A stretch of DNA of 14,059 bases from JAYPWI01 sp038135065 (lineage in GTDB: Bacteria; Actinomycetota; Acidimicrobiia; Acidimicrobiales; Poriferisodalaceae), in the NCBI GenBank assembly GCA_038135065.1, contig JAYPWI010000051.1, positions 1-14,059 of the forward strand, given 5' to 3'. Position 1 is the stretch's first letter. The number at the start of each line of letters is the position of its first letter. The notes beneath the pieces are model-generated. The model searched no databases. It was not told where the DNA came from and was given only the letters and a program-made list of their open reading frames with translations. Below, piece by piece: positions 6,592 to 13,769 of this stretch. A program made the translations under genes and the position numbers.

Positions 6592-7767
6592 TCAGATCGC
6601 CAGGTCGTGGAGGTTGTAGTCGCGCAGCACGGTCTCCTGGGTGACCGGTCCGTAGCGGTAGTCATCCTCCATGTCGGCAAAGGGCTCGTAGCGGTAGCGC
6701 TGCTCGTCGGGCCGGGCCTGGTGGCGAGCATCGATGGCCACCTGGATCACCGCCGACCGGGCCCGCACCTTGTCGTCGTCATAGACGTTCACGGCGCCCC
6801 GTCGGGACTTGTCGAGCTCGAGGTTCAACCCACCCGTCACCCCGAGGACCGACGAGCGCCGGTGGAAGCCGAAGGTGATGGACACCCGCGGATCGGGAGA
6901 GGTGTTGGCGAACGAACCGTGCAGCATGTGCCGGTTGACCACCGTCACGTCACCGGCGCCGCACACCAGAGGAACGGCATCGGGAAGCATGTCGCTTCCC
7001 TCGTTGTCGGCCACCCGGGCCGCGATGTCGATGCGACCCACCGTGTGCGACCCGGGCACCACCCACAGGGCATTCGCCGGGGTGGTCGGGTAGAGCTGCA
7101 CCTGGAAGTTGAATCCATGGATGCCTGGATCCCAGTCGGGTGAATCCCAATGGGTGACCCCGTCCTGGTGCCAGGCCACCGAACCACCGAGACCCGGCTT
7201 CTTGACGAAGATGGCGTCGTTGTAGGGCACGAAGTCCGGGCCGTTGATGGACGCAGCGATAGCCAACAGATCGGGGTGACCGTACAGACGCAGGGCGTCG
7301 GGCATGGCCATGCACATGCCGAACATCAGATGGACGACCTCGTCGGGTGACCCGTCCACCGGGGTGGGCTCGGTCATCTTCGAGGGATGGCGCCCGTTGA
7401 GGATCTTGGTTCCTCCCCAGGGGTCCGACAGGGGCTTGACCCACAGGTAGGGCTCGATGGCGTAGTCCCGACCCAGGGCAGGACGACCCATGGCATCGGT
7501 ATCCGAGCCTCGAGGGGAGGGGGCCCGGTCCACCATGTCCTCGACTGCGGCACGCAACGCGGCCACCTCGTCGTGGTCGACCACCCCGTCGAAGATGTAG
7601 AACCCGTGCTCGGCGAAGGCGTCGAGAATGCCCGCCTCGAGCCGCCCTGCCTCATCGAAGGCGACTGGGCCGCGATTCCCCAGGGCCTCGGCCCGCGCTG
7701 CCCCATCGGCTGCGTAGTCGGACATAGCCATCTCGTGCTCGGCCGCCGTCAATTCGGTGAGTGCCAT
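6592..7767 (-). CDS. Phytanoyl-CoA dioxygenase (PhyH) family Fe(II)/2-oxoglutarate oxygenase
   Basis: The 391-aa enzyme belongs to the PhyH group of non-haem iron, 2-oxoglutarate-dependent oxygenases. The iron-binding HxD is WHQDG (H200, D202), the distal histidine is probably H283 in MLHGSF, and R294 in RVSITF would hold the 2-oxoglutarate carboxylate. WVVPGSH (235-241) is also typical. Family members hydroxylate acyl-CoAs, ectoine and many natural products, so the substrate cannot be given. At about 390 aa it is longer than many members, with an unassigned N-terminal stretch of about 45 residues. ATG 7767 has a GAGGGGG site 8 bases upstream and a -10-like TAGCAT at 7801-7796. It is followed tightly by the NTF2-like gene. 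Confidence 0.9.
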   Translation of the reverse strand: MALTELTAAEHEMAMSDYAADGAARAEALGNRGPVAFDEAGRLEAGILDAFAEHGFYIFDGVVDHDEVAALRAAVEDMVDRAPSPRGSDTDAMGRPALGRDYAIEPYLWVKPLSDPWGGTKILNGRHPSKMTEPTPVDGSPDEVVHLMFGMCMAMPDALRLYGHPDLLAIAASINGPDFVPYNDAIFVKKPGLGGSVAWHQDGVTHWDSPDWDPGIHGFNFQVQLYPTTPANALWVVPGSHTVGRIDIAARVADNEGSDMLPDAVPLVCGAGDVTVVNRHMLHGSFANTSPDPRVSITFGFHRRSSVLGVTGGLNLELDKSRRGAVNVYDDDKVRARSAVIQVAIDARHQARPDEQRYRYEPFADMEDDYRYGPVTQETVLRDYNLHDLAI

Positions 7768-7795
7768 GGCCGATACCCCCTCGTCCCGCTCTCCA

Positions 7796-7801
7796 ATGCT
7801 A
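7796..7801 (-). promoter_or_regulatory. Candidate -10 box for the PhyH/NTF2 pair
   Basis: TAGCAT on the minus strand (7801-7796) lies 28 bases before the PhyH start, in the 67-base gap after the MFS gene. Transcription from here would give a leader containing the GAGGGGG ribosome binding site. No clear -35 box was found. Confidence 0.35.
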
Positions 7802-7834
7802 GTTCGCGGTGCTCGTTGGCGGTCGGGCGGGACC

Positions 7835-9058
7835 TCAGGTCGACGGTCGGGCCGGCTCGACGACCCGGGACAGTGCGGTCAGTCCCAGACAGGCGGCCAC
7901 CGCAACAATGAGGTAGGGGATGCGGAACGAGCCGGTGGCGTCGGCCAGGATCCCGAACAGGCTCGGGGGAACGATGGCCACGATCCCGTAGAACATGGTC
8001 ATGGTGCCGTACGCACTGCCGAAGGTGCGGTCGTCGAGGTGGTCCCGCACATAGGTCGCAGTCAGGGTCGGATAGCTCGACCACATGCCACCGAAGAGGA
8101 TGACCGCCGCGATCACAAGGCTCCCCGACCCCAGGGCGATGGTCATCGACCCGACCCCCAGGGATGACATCACCACCACCATCCCGATGCGTCGCCCGAA
8201 ACGATCCGATGCCCAGCCCGTCAGCGGAGCCCCGATCATCGACGAAAACCCCAGGGCGACGTACACGAGTGCCACCGTGTCGCGATCGAGCCCCGCATCC
8301 TCCTCGAGGGCTTCAGCCAGGAACGACGAGTAGCCCGCAGCGATCGCCCCGAAGCAGACATAGGCCGCCGTGATGGCCTTCCAGCTGGGCAGCGACCGCA
8401 GGGCGGCCAGGGACGGGCGCCCCGGCACCCTGGCAGTGGCCCGAGCGCGGACCGCCACGATGACCACCACGAGAATGACTCCGGCGATGATCGCCTCAAC
8501 GGCGTAGACGGGTCGCCACAGGTCCTGATCACCGCTCACCGACCGAGCCAGGCGCGTGCCCAGGGCCACGGAAGAGGTGGCAACCCCAATCGACCCCGTC
8601 AGGACCCCGATGACCAACCCGCGTCGATGGGGGGCAACACCCTCGGTCGCCAGCAGGGGCGCCGTGATCCAGATGCCCGCCCCCCCGGCCCCGGCCAGGA
8701 CCAGCCCCATCAACATCACAGCCCCGTTGGGGGCGAGGGCAAGCACCAGGAGCCCGGACCCAGTGGTTGCGATCCCCGTCCGCATGATGGTGATGGGTTC
8801 GAAGCGCCCCGACACCGTCGCCACCAGGGTCACCCCCATCAGGTAGGCGAAATAGATGGCCGTGGCTCCAACCCCGGCGTAGGTGTTCGAGCCGAGGATG
8901 TCGTCCTTGATGGCCGGCAGCAGCAGGGGGTAGGTGGCCCGGCCGAAGGAGTGGGAGACCACCGTGGTCAGGGGCATGACCAGGGCGGCGGAGCCCAGCC
9001 CGAGGGCGGCGATACGGAGTCGTCGGGTGTTCAGGTGGGTCGTCCTCAGAAGTGCCAA
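7835..9058 (-). CDS. MFS transporter (YbfB/YjiJ-like)
   Basis: The polytopic membrane protein of about 400 aa has about 12 hydrophobic stretches. The first membrane segment HSFGRATYPLLLPAI and the following helix with YFAYLMGV resemble YbfB/YjiJ-type MFS proteins, and the loop WASDRFGRR in the second half is a canonical MFS motif. The substrate is unknown. The start is uncertain: there is no ATG, GTG or good TTG near the expected position. TTG 9058 is given; CTG 9034 has GAGGA about 9 bases upstream; a CTG at 9049 overlaps the menB stop as CTGA. All lie at the menB end, so translation is probably coupled to menB. The long open frame upstream to 9256 overlaps menB and is not coding. Confidence 0.78.
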   Translation of the reverse strand: MALLRTTHLNTRRLRIAALGLGSAALVMPLTTVVSHSFGRATYPLLLPAIKDDILGSNTYAGVGATAIYFAYLMGVTLVATVSGRFEPITIMRTGIATTGSGLLVLALAPNGAVMLMGLVLAGAGGAGIWITAPLLATEGVAPHRRGLVIGVLTGSIGVATSSVALGTRLARSVSGDQDLWRPVYAVEAIIAGVILVVVIVAVRARATARVPGRPSLAALRSLPSWKAITAAYVCFGAIAAGYSSFLAEALEEDAGLDRDTVALVYVALGFSSMIGAPLTGWASDRFGRRIGMVVVMSSLGVGSMTIALGSGSLVIAAVILFGGMWSSYPTLTATYVRDHLDDRTFGSAYGTMTMFYGIVAIVPPSLFGILADATGSFRIPYLIVAVAACLGLTALSRVVEPARPST

Positions 9059-9960
9059 GGGAAGCGGCTGAAGTCCTGGTCTCGCTTCTCCAGAAACGCG
9101 TCCCGCCCTTCGACCGCCTCGTCGGTGCCGTAGGCGAGGCGGGTTGCTTCCCCTGCGAAGACCTGCTGGCCGATCAGGCCGTCGTCGATGAGGTTCAGGG
9201 CGAACTTGGCCATCCGCTGCCCGGTCGGTGACTTCCGGTTGATCTCGGCCGCCCACTCCAGCGCCACCCGCTCCAGGTCCGCGTGATCCACCACCCGATT
9301 CACGTCACCCATCTGGAACCGTTCCTCGGCCGTGTACTCCATGCCCAGGAAGAAGATCTCCCGGGCGAACTTCTGACCGATCTGACGGGCCAGGTACGCC
9401 GAACCGAAGCCACCGTCGAAGCTGGCCACGTCGGTATCCGTCTGCTTGAAGCGAGCGTGTTCGCGCGACGCCAGGGTCAAGTCGGACGTTGCGTGGAGGC
9501 TGTGGCCACCACCGGCCGCCCATCCCGGCACGACACAGATGACCACCTTGGGCATCATGCGGATCAACCGCTGCACCTCGAGGATGTGCAAACGCCCGAC
9601 CTTGGCCGGATCGATGGACTCCGAGGTCTCGCCCTCGGCGTACTTGTACCCGTCCTTGCCCCGGATTCGCTGGTCGCCCCCCGAGCAGAAGGCCCAGACC
9701 CCGTCGCGGGGCGAGGGGCCGTTCCCCGTCAGGAGCACACACCCGACATCAGTGCTCATCCGGGCATGGTCGAGGGCCCGGTACAACTCGTCGACGGTGT
9801 GGGGACGGAAGGCGTTGCGGATCTCGGGCCGGTCGAAGGCGATGCGCACGGTGCCCTGATCGATGGCCCGGTGGTAGGTGATGTCGGTGAAGTCGAAGCC
9901 CTCGATGGCCCGCCAGCGGTCGGGATCGAACAGGTCGGACACGTGGGCGAGGGCAGACAT
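9046..9960 (-). CDS. menB: 1,4-dihydroxy-2-naphthoyl-CoA synthase (MenB)
   Basis: The 304-aa crotonase-fold enzyme closes the second ring of menaquinone, converting o-succinylbenzoyl-CoA to 1,4-dihydroxy-2-naphthoyl-CoA. Similarity to the M. tuberculosis protein is extensive, including TDITYHR, RNAFRPHTVDELYRALDHAR, AFCSGGDQRIRG (oxyanion loop, 90-101), KVVICVVPGWAAGGGHSLH and AGEATRLAY. The equivalents of the mycobacterial catalytic residues appear as D175, S180 and Y277. The start at ATG 9960 follows CAGGAG four bases upstream; the longer frame to 10134 is rejected. A -10-like TAAGGT lies at 9995-9990. No other men gene is in the window, so menB seems separated from the rest of its pathway here. 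Its TGA lies at the start of the downstream MFS gene. Confidence 0.95.
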   Translation of the reverse strand: MSALAHVSDLFDPDRWRAIEGFDFTDITYHRAIDQGTVRIAFDRPEIRNAFRPHTVDELYRALDHARMSTDVGCVLLTGNGPSPRDGVWAFCSGGDQRIRGKDGYKYAEGETSESIDPAKVGRLHILEVQRLIRMMPKVVICVVPGWAAGGGHSLHATSDLTLASREHARFKQTDTDVASFDGGFGSAYLARQIGQKFAREIFFLGMEYTAEERFQMGDVNRVVDHADLERVALEWAAEINRKSPTGQRMAKFALNLIDDGLIGQQVFAGEATRLAYGTDEAVEGRDAFLEKRDQDFSRFPWHF

Positions 9961-9988
9961 GCGGCTCCTGTCGGGCGAGGGACGGACG

Positions 9989-9995
9989 TACCTTA
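9989..9995. promoter_or_regulatory. Divergent promoter region of menB and the DUF952-VOC operon
   Basis: The 92-base gap between divergent starts holds overlapping -10-like boxes on the two strands: TAAGGT towards menB (9995-9990) and TACCTT towards the operon (9989-9994). A second weaker candidate for the plus strand is TAGCCC (10041-10046), six bases before ATG 10053. No -35 consensus is convincing. Shared control of the two directions is possible. Confidence 0.3.
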
Positions 9996-10052
9996 CGGCC
10001 CCGGCCCCTCGACTGCCGAGGTGATGGCCGACCGGTGTGCTAGCCCAGAGCC

Positions 10053-10799
10053 ATGACCCGCCATCTCTTCCATCTGGCCATCGAGGATCAATGGCAGGCC
10101 GCAGTGGCCGAGGGGGCCTACCGGGTGTCGACACGGGGGCGCACCCTGGACGAGGAAGGCTTCATCCACCTCTGCACCGCCGAGCAAGTCGCCGGCGTGG
10201 GACGACGCTTCTACGCAGATGTGGCCGCCCCTCTGGTGCTGTTGACCGTCGATGTGACCCGGTTGGTGGATCCCCTGGTTCTGGAAGTCCCTCCGGGGGC
10301 CGCCGAGGCCTTTCCCCACCTGTATGGACCACTGCCCATCGATGCGGTGGTCCATACGAGTCCGCATTCGGTCGGAACGCCGACCAGCCGCCTCCACCAC
10401 GCCCACATCTTTGCGAGCGACATCGACGCCACGATCGACTTCTGGGTGACCAACCTCGGAGCCCGGGTGGTTTCCGACGAGATCCTGCTCGGGTCCCGCA
10501 ACGTGATGATCGAACTCGGCGACGGTCGTCTCAACGTGTACGACCAGGCACCGCTGTCCAACCCAGGGCCTGGTCGTCTGCCAGGGCCCGTCCACCATCT
10601 CGGTATCCAGGTCCGGGACCTCGATGGTCTGGTCGACCACATGACCGCCAACGGGGTCGCATTCCGCAAACCGATCACGTCGGGGGAGGGGTTCCGCTAC
10701 GTCATGGTGGCTGCTCCCGATGGACTGCTCCTGGAACTCTTCGAGGCAGTCGACGCAACGATGCCCCCATCTGCGGCAGGATGGTTCTCCTGGGAGTGA
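10053..10799 (+). CDS. DUF952-VOC (glyoxalase-like) fusion protein
   Basis: The 248-aa protein joins two domains. Residues 1 to about 107 match DUF952: LFHLAIEDQWQAA at the start, GFIHLCTAEQ in the middle and FPHLYGPLPIDAVV at the end. Residues about 113-235 form a VOC/glyoxalase-bleomycin resistance domain, with paired half-motifs LHHAHIFASDIDATIDFW and VHHLGIQVRDLDGLVDH, ending APDGLLLELFE; the histidines and terminal glutamate are at usual metal-ligand places. VOC enzymes include dioxygenases, isomerases and binding proteins; the role of DUF952 is not known to me. The gene is first of a three-gene operon, with 9 bases to the next start. It has no strong ribosome binding site. Both domains are usually separate proteins, so the fusion is notable. 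Confidence 0.85.
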   Translation: MTRHLFHLAIEDQWQAAVAEGAYRVSTRGRTLDEEGFIHLCTAEQVAGVGRRFYADVAAPLVLLTVDVTRLVDPLVLEVPPGAAEAFPHLYGPLPIDAVVHTSPHSVGTPTSRLHHAHIFASDIDATIDFWVTNLGARVVSDEILLGSRNVMIELGDGRLNVYDQAPLSNPGPGRLPGPVHHLGIQVRDLDGLVDHMTANGVAFRKPITSGEGFRYVMVAAPDGLLLELFEAVDATMPPSAAGWFSWE

Positions 10800-10808
10800 G
10801 GGGATGAC

Positions 10809-11681
10809 ATGAAGTTCGGACTCCGGTACTGCAACACAGGGGCCTACGCCGAGGACACGGCCTTGGCCACAGAGCTGGTCCAAGCCGGCGAGGAGGCAGG
10901 CTTCGAGTCGGCCTGGACCATCGAACACACCGTGGTGCCCTCGGGCTACCAGTCGGCGTACCCCTACAGCGCGGACGGCAAGATGGCCGGAGGGGTCGAG
11001 GACCTCCCCCTGCCCGACCCCCTGATCTGGATGGCGTACATGGCGGGGTGCACCTCGACCATCCGCTTCGCCACGGGCATCCTCATCGTGCCCCAGCACA
11101 ACCCGGTGCTGGCCGCCAAGCAGATCGCGACCCTCGACGACATGTCGGGTGGTCGACTGATGTTGGGGATCGGGGTCGGGTGGATGGAGGAGGAGTTCAA
11201 CGCCATCGGGGTGCCGTTCGCCGATCGGGGACGACGAACCGACGAATACGTGGCCGTGATGCGTGAATTGTGGACGGCCGACCGGCCGACGTTCCACGGT
11301 GAGTTCGTCAACTTCGACGACACCTACTGCCGGCCACAGCCAGCCCAGGGATCGGTGCCCATCATCGTCGGCGGTGACACCAAGGTGGCCGCCCGCCGGG
11401 CTGGTCGGCTGGGCGACGGCTACTTCCCGGCCCGCGGCGCGCCCCAGGAACTGCTCGACATCGCCCGCCAGACGGCAGTGGAGCACGGTCGAGATCCCGA
11501 TGCACTCGAGATCACCACCTCGATGCCCGACGACGTGTCGGAACTGCCCGCACTGGCCGCCCGTGGGGTGAGCCGGGTCTTGGTGCCCGTCTCGACGGTG
11601 GCCGGGTTGCGGGCCGCCATCGGCAGTCCCGAAGAGGTCAGGCAGTGGGCGTCCATCGTGGCCGACCACGCCGAGTTGTGA
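10809..11681 (+). CDS. LLM-class oxidoreductase, probably F420-dependent
   Basis: The 290-aa enzyme is a luciferase-like (beta/alpha)8-barrel protein. Landmarks are the N-terminal FGLRYCNT strand, the WTIEH motif (36-40), GILIVPQHNP (90-99) and GGRLMLGIGVGW (114-125), plus the late VPIIVGG strand. It resembles the TIGR03619-type group of actinobacterial oxidoreductases, which commonly use coenzyme F420; FMN cannot be excluded from sequence. It would transfer hydride to or from an unidentified substrate. ATG 10809 has GAGGGG 5 bases upstream and follows the stop of the DUF952-VOC gene by 9 bases, so co-expression is very likely. The C-terminus has the usual LAARGVSRVLVPV strand. Confidence 0.9.
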   Translation: MKFGLRYCNTGAYAEDTALATELVQAGEEAGFESAWTIEHTVVPSGYQSAYPYSADGKMAGGVEDLPLPDPLIWMAYMAGCTSTIRFATGILIVPQHNPVLAAKQIATLDDMSGGRLMLGIGVGWMEEEFNAIGVPFADRGRRTDEYVAVMRELWTADRPTFHGEFVNFDDTYCRPQPAQGSVPIIVGGDTKVAARRAGRLGDGYFPARGAPQELLDIARQTAVEHGRDPDALEITTSMPDDVSELPALAARGVSRVLVPVSTVAGLRAAIGSPEEVRQWASIVADHAEL

Positions 11682-11697
11682 ACCAGGAGCCGGCACC

Positions 11698-12201
11698 ATG
11701 CCCGTTCGCAAGCTGAACCACGCCGTGTTGTGGGTGCGGGACGCCCAGGTCTCCACCCCCTTCTACCGGGACGTCGTTGGATTCGACGTGCTCAAGGACC
11801 TCGGGCGGGCCGTGTTCCTGGGGGCGCCCAACAGTGACAGCGACCACGACCTGGGCCTGTTCACGGTCGGCGACGACGCAGATCCCACCCGCACCGGTCC
11901 TGGACCGGACCGGGGGTCGGTGGGGCTGTACCACCTGGCCTGGGAGGTGGACAGTCTCGGTGAACTGCTCGCCCTGCGCGATCGACTGGAAGCGGTCGGC
12001 TCGTTGGTCGGCATGTCGGATCACGGCACGACCAAGTCCCTCTACGCCCACGATCCCGACGGCATCGAGTTCGAGGTCTTGTGGCAAGTGCCCCTCGACC
12101 GCCTCACCGAGGCCGATACCGAGATCCGGACCGCTCCGCTCGATCTCGATGCCGAGCTGTCCCGGTTCGGACCCGACTTGCGTCGCGACGACCGGGGTTA
12201 G
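11698..12201 (+). CDS. VOC family protein (glyoxalase/extradiol dioxygenase-like)
   Basis: The 167-aa cytosolic protein has the paired beta-alpha-beta-beta-beta modules of the vicinal oxygen chelate fold. Its opening KLNHAVLWVRDAQVSTPFYR and second-half YHLAWEVDSLGELLALRDRL are characteristic of catechol-2,3-dioxygenase-type proteins. Candidate metal ligands are H8, H79 and E126 (in IEFEVLW), the expected 2-His-1-Glu set. The start ATG 11698 follows AGGAG by 9 bases. It is the last gene of the operon after the LLM oxidoreductase, 16 bases apart, and the second VOC domain in the operon. Its TAG shares bases with the TAA of the convergent rhodanese gene. The substrate is unknown. Confidence 0.88.
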   Translation: MPVRKLNHAVLWVRDAQVSTPFYRDVVGFDVLKDLGRAVFLGAPNSDSDHDLGLFTVGDDADPTRTGPGPDRGSVGLYHLAWEVDSLGELLALRDRLEAVGSLVGMSDHGTTKSLYAHDPDGIEFEVLWQVPLDRLTEADTEIRTAPLDLDAELSRFGPDLRRDDRG

Positions 12202-13769
12202 CCCGGAACGGGCGCCAGCTGGAACGACACCAGGGGGTCGCGCTCGTACTGCTCGACCAGGGCAACCTCCCACACCAGGTATCCCTCCATGGCGGCTCGG
12301 GCGACCTCGGCATCACCGGGGTCATAGGGCAGTTGCCACACGTCGTCAGGGTGTTCGTCGGTGTCCAGACCAGACTCCAATGGACCCTGATAGGCCGCAG
12401 TGCCGCCATCGAGCACGGTGACCGAGGCCTCGGGCCACGCCCGGGACGCCTCAGCATGGCCCAGCGCAGCCAGGGTCCCGTCAGGTGAGGTCACTACGAC
12501 CCGGTCGGCGGGGTGCCGGGCAGCGAACTCGGCCAGACGCCCCCGGACCACCCATCGGGCCCCGGCCAGATGGCCTCGCCGATACTCCGTCGAGGTGGCC
12601 AGGTCGACGACGAGCGCACCGGCCAGCCCATCTGCTTCCACCAGGGGGACCTCGGGCACTTCGACATCGATCTCGTCGGGGCCGGTCTCGAGCCCGTCGA
12701 GCTCTGTGACCCCGGCCAGAACGACGGCCTCCCATCCCATCTGCACCAACCACGAGGCTGCCATGGTCGCCCTGGTCCCGTCGTCGTCGATCACCACCAG
12801 CCGGGCACCCCGAACGCCGACATACTCATCGGTCGCCTGCACCAACTGACCGCCGGGAGCCGATCGGGACCCTGGAAGATGCCCCGCTTCGTACTCCTCG
12901 GGGGTGCGGACGTCGAGCAGGAACGTGGTTCGGTCCACCTCGGCCACCCACCGGTCGAGGGCAGCCCGATCGATGCGTCGGACACCGACCCGTGAGGCGA
13001 CCGCCGCTGCAGCTCGGCTGGCCGCCTCCCGTCCCTGCGCGCTGGGGGGTGGGGCGACGGCAGTGCGACCGTGGTCGAGTTCGAGCCCGGCCAATTCCCA
13101 GCCCATCGTTCCGTTCTCCAGAGCGACCACCGGGTTCGGCACCCCAGCCGACCGGAGGGACTGCGCCCCGAGAATGCTCCGAGTTCGCCCCGCGCAGTTG
13201 ACCACCACGGTGGTCTCCGGTTCGACGAGATCGAAGATGCGGTGGACCAGTTCTCCCCCCGGGCACGACTGCCCCTTGGGAATGCTCATCCTCTGGAATT
13301 CCCGCTCGGTCCGCGAGTCGAGCACCACCATGGGCCGACCATCGTCCAGCCAGCCTCGTAATTGGTCAGCGGTGACATGGGGTGTGCCGTAATGCAGTTC
13401 CACGAGCTCACCGAACAGCTTGGAGGGCACGTTCACCCCGCTGTACAGCTCATGTCCGGCGGCCTCCCAGGCTGGATTACCTCCCTGCAGTACCGCGACA
13501 TCGCTGTACCCGAGAGCGCCCAAGGTCCTAGCCACGTCGATGGCTTCTCCCCCACCGGCATCGACCACGACCACGGGCGCCGAACGCCGGGGAATCAAGC
13601 GGGGAGCCCGCAGCTCGACTCTGGATCGAGGCAGGTTCGCTGCGAACAGCAGGTGCGAGGTGCTGTAGGCACCCTGCTCTCGGGCATCGACCAGGGACAA
13701 CTCACCCGGCTGTTGCAGACGAGCAACCAGCTCGGCGACCGAAATCGAGGCAGCTGACCCCTCAGCCAC
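12198..13769 (-). CDS. Four-domain rhodanese-like sulfurtransferase
   Basis: The 523-aa protein contains four tandem rhodanese modules at about 7-108, 130-235, 264-362 and 376-468, followed by a 50-residue tail with GYLVWEVALVEQYERDP. Each module has the LVDAR/LDSR/LDVRTPEEY/VDLATSTEY strand-loop and a GH/SH-x-x-x-A element. Only module 2 has the active-site cysteine loop (NCAGRTR, C192). The equivalent loops of modules 1, 3 and 4 read DAGGGEA, DDDGTRA and SPDGTLA and lack cysteine, so they are probably structural or binding. Rhodaneses move sulfane sulfur to acceptors such as cyanide, glutathione or protein cysteines. The GTG start (13769) overlaps the stop of the upstream cupin gene by 8 bases with no clear ribosome binding site, implying coupling. 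Sulfur relay with the cupin product is inferred. Confidence 0.88.
   Translation of the reverse strand: MAEGSAASISVAELVARLQQPGELSLVDAREQGAYSTSHLLFAANLPRSRVELRAPRLIPRRSAPVVVVDAGGGEAIDVARTLGALGYSDVAVLQGGNPAWEAAGHELYSGVNVPSKLFGELVELHYGTPHVTADQLRGWLDDGRPMVVLDSRTEREFQRMSIPKGQSCPGGELVHRIFDLVEPETTVVVNCAGRTRSILGAQSLRSAGVPNPVVALENGTMGWELAGLELDHGRTAVAPPPSAQGREAASRAAAAVASRVGVRRIDRAALDRWVAEVDRTTFLLDVRTPEEYEAGHLPGSRSAPGGQLVQATDEYVGVRGARLVVIDDDGTRATMAASWLVQMGWEAVVLAGVTELDGLETGPDEIDVEVPEVPLVEADGLAGALVVDLATSTEYRRGHLAGARWVVRGRLAEFAARHPADRVVVTSPDGTLAALGHAEASRAWPEASVTVLDGGTAAYQGPLESGLDTDEHPDDVWQLPYDPGDAEVARAAMEGYLVWEVALVEQYERDPLVSFQLAPVPG

Noticed and set aside
6582..6731. N-terminal extension of the NTF2-like protein
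   Set aside because: It overlaps the end of the PhyH gene and is Thr/Arg/Pro-rich shadow sequence. ATG 6581 has a strong GAGGAG site.
7829..7841. GACCT-C-AGGTC inverted repeat at the end of the second MFS gene as a terminator
   Set aside because: It has a one-base loop, a short stem and no T-run, and it overlaps the stop codon.
9059..9256. N-terminal extension of the second MFS transporter
   Set aside because: It lies wholly within menB in another frame and is Arg/Pro/Gly-rich rather than membrane-like.
9961..10134. 58-residue N-terminal extension of MenB
   Set aside because: It runs through the divergent promoter region into the DUF952 gene, is Pro/Arg/Gly-rich shadow sequence, and ATG 9960 has a good ribosome binding site and the family N-terminus.
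9993..11756. 587-aa open frame on the minus strand
   Set aside because: It is antisense to three well-supported plus-strand genes (DUF952-VOC, LLM, VOC). GC-rich third positions give long stop-free antisense frames, and the translation shows no recognisable domain.
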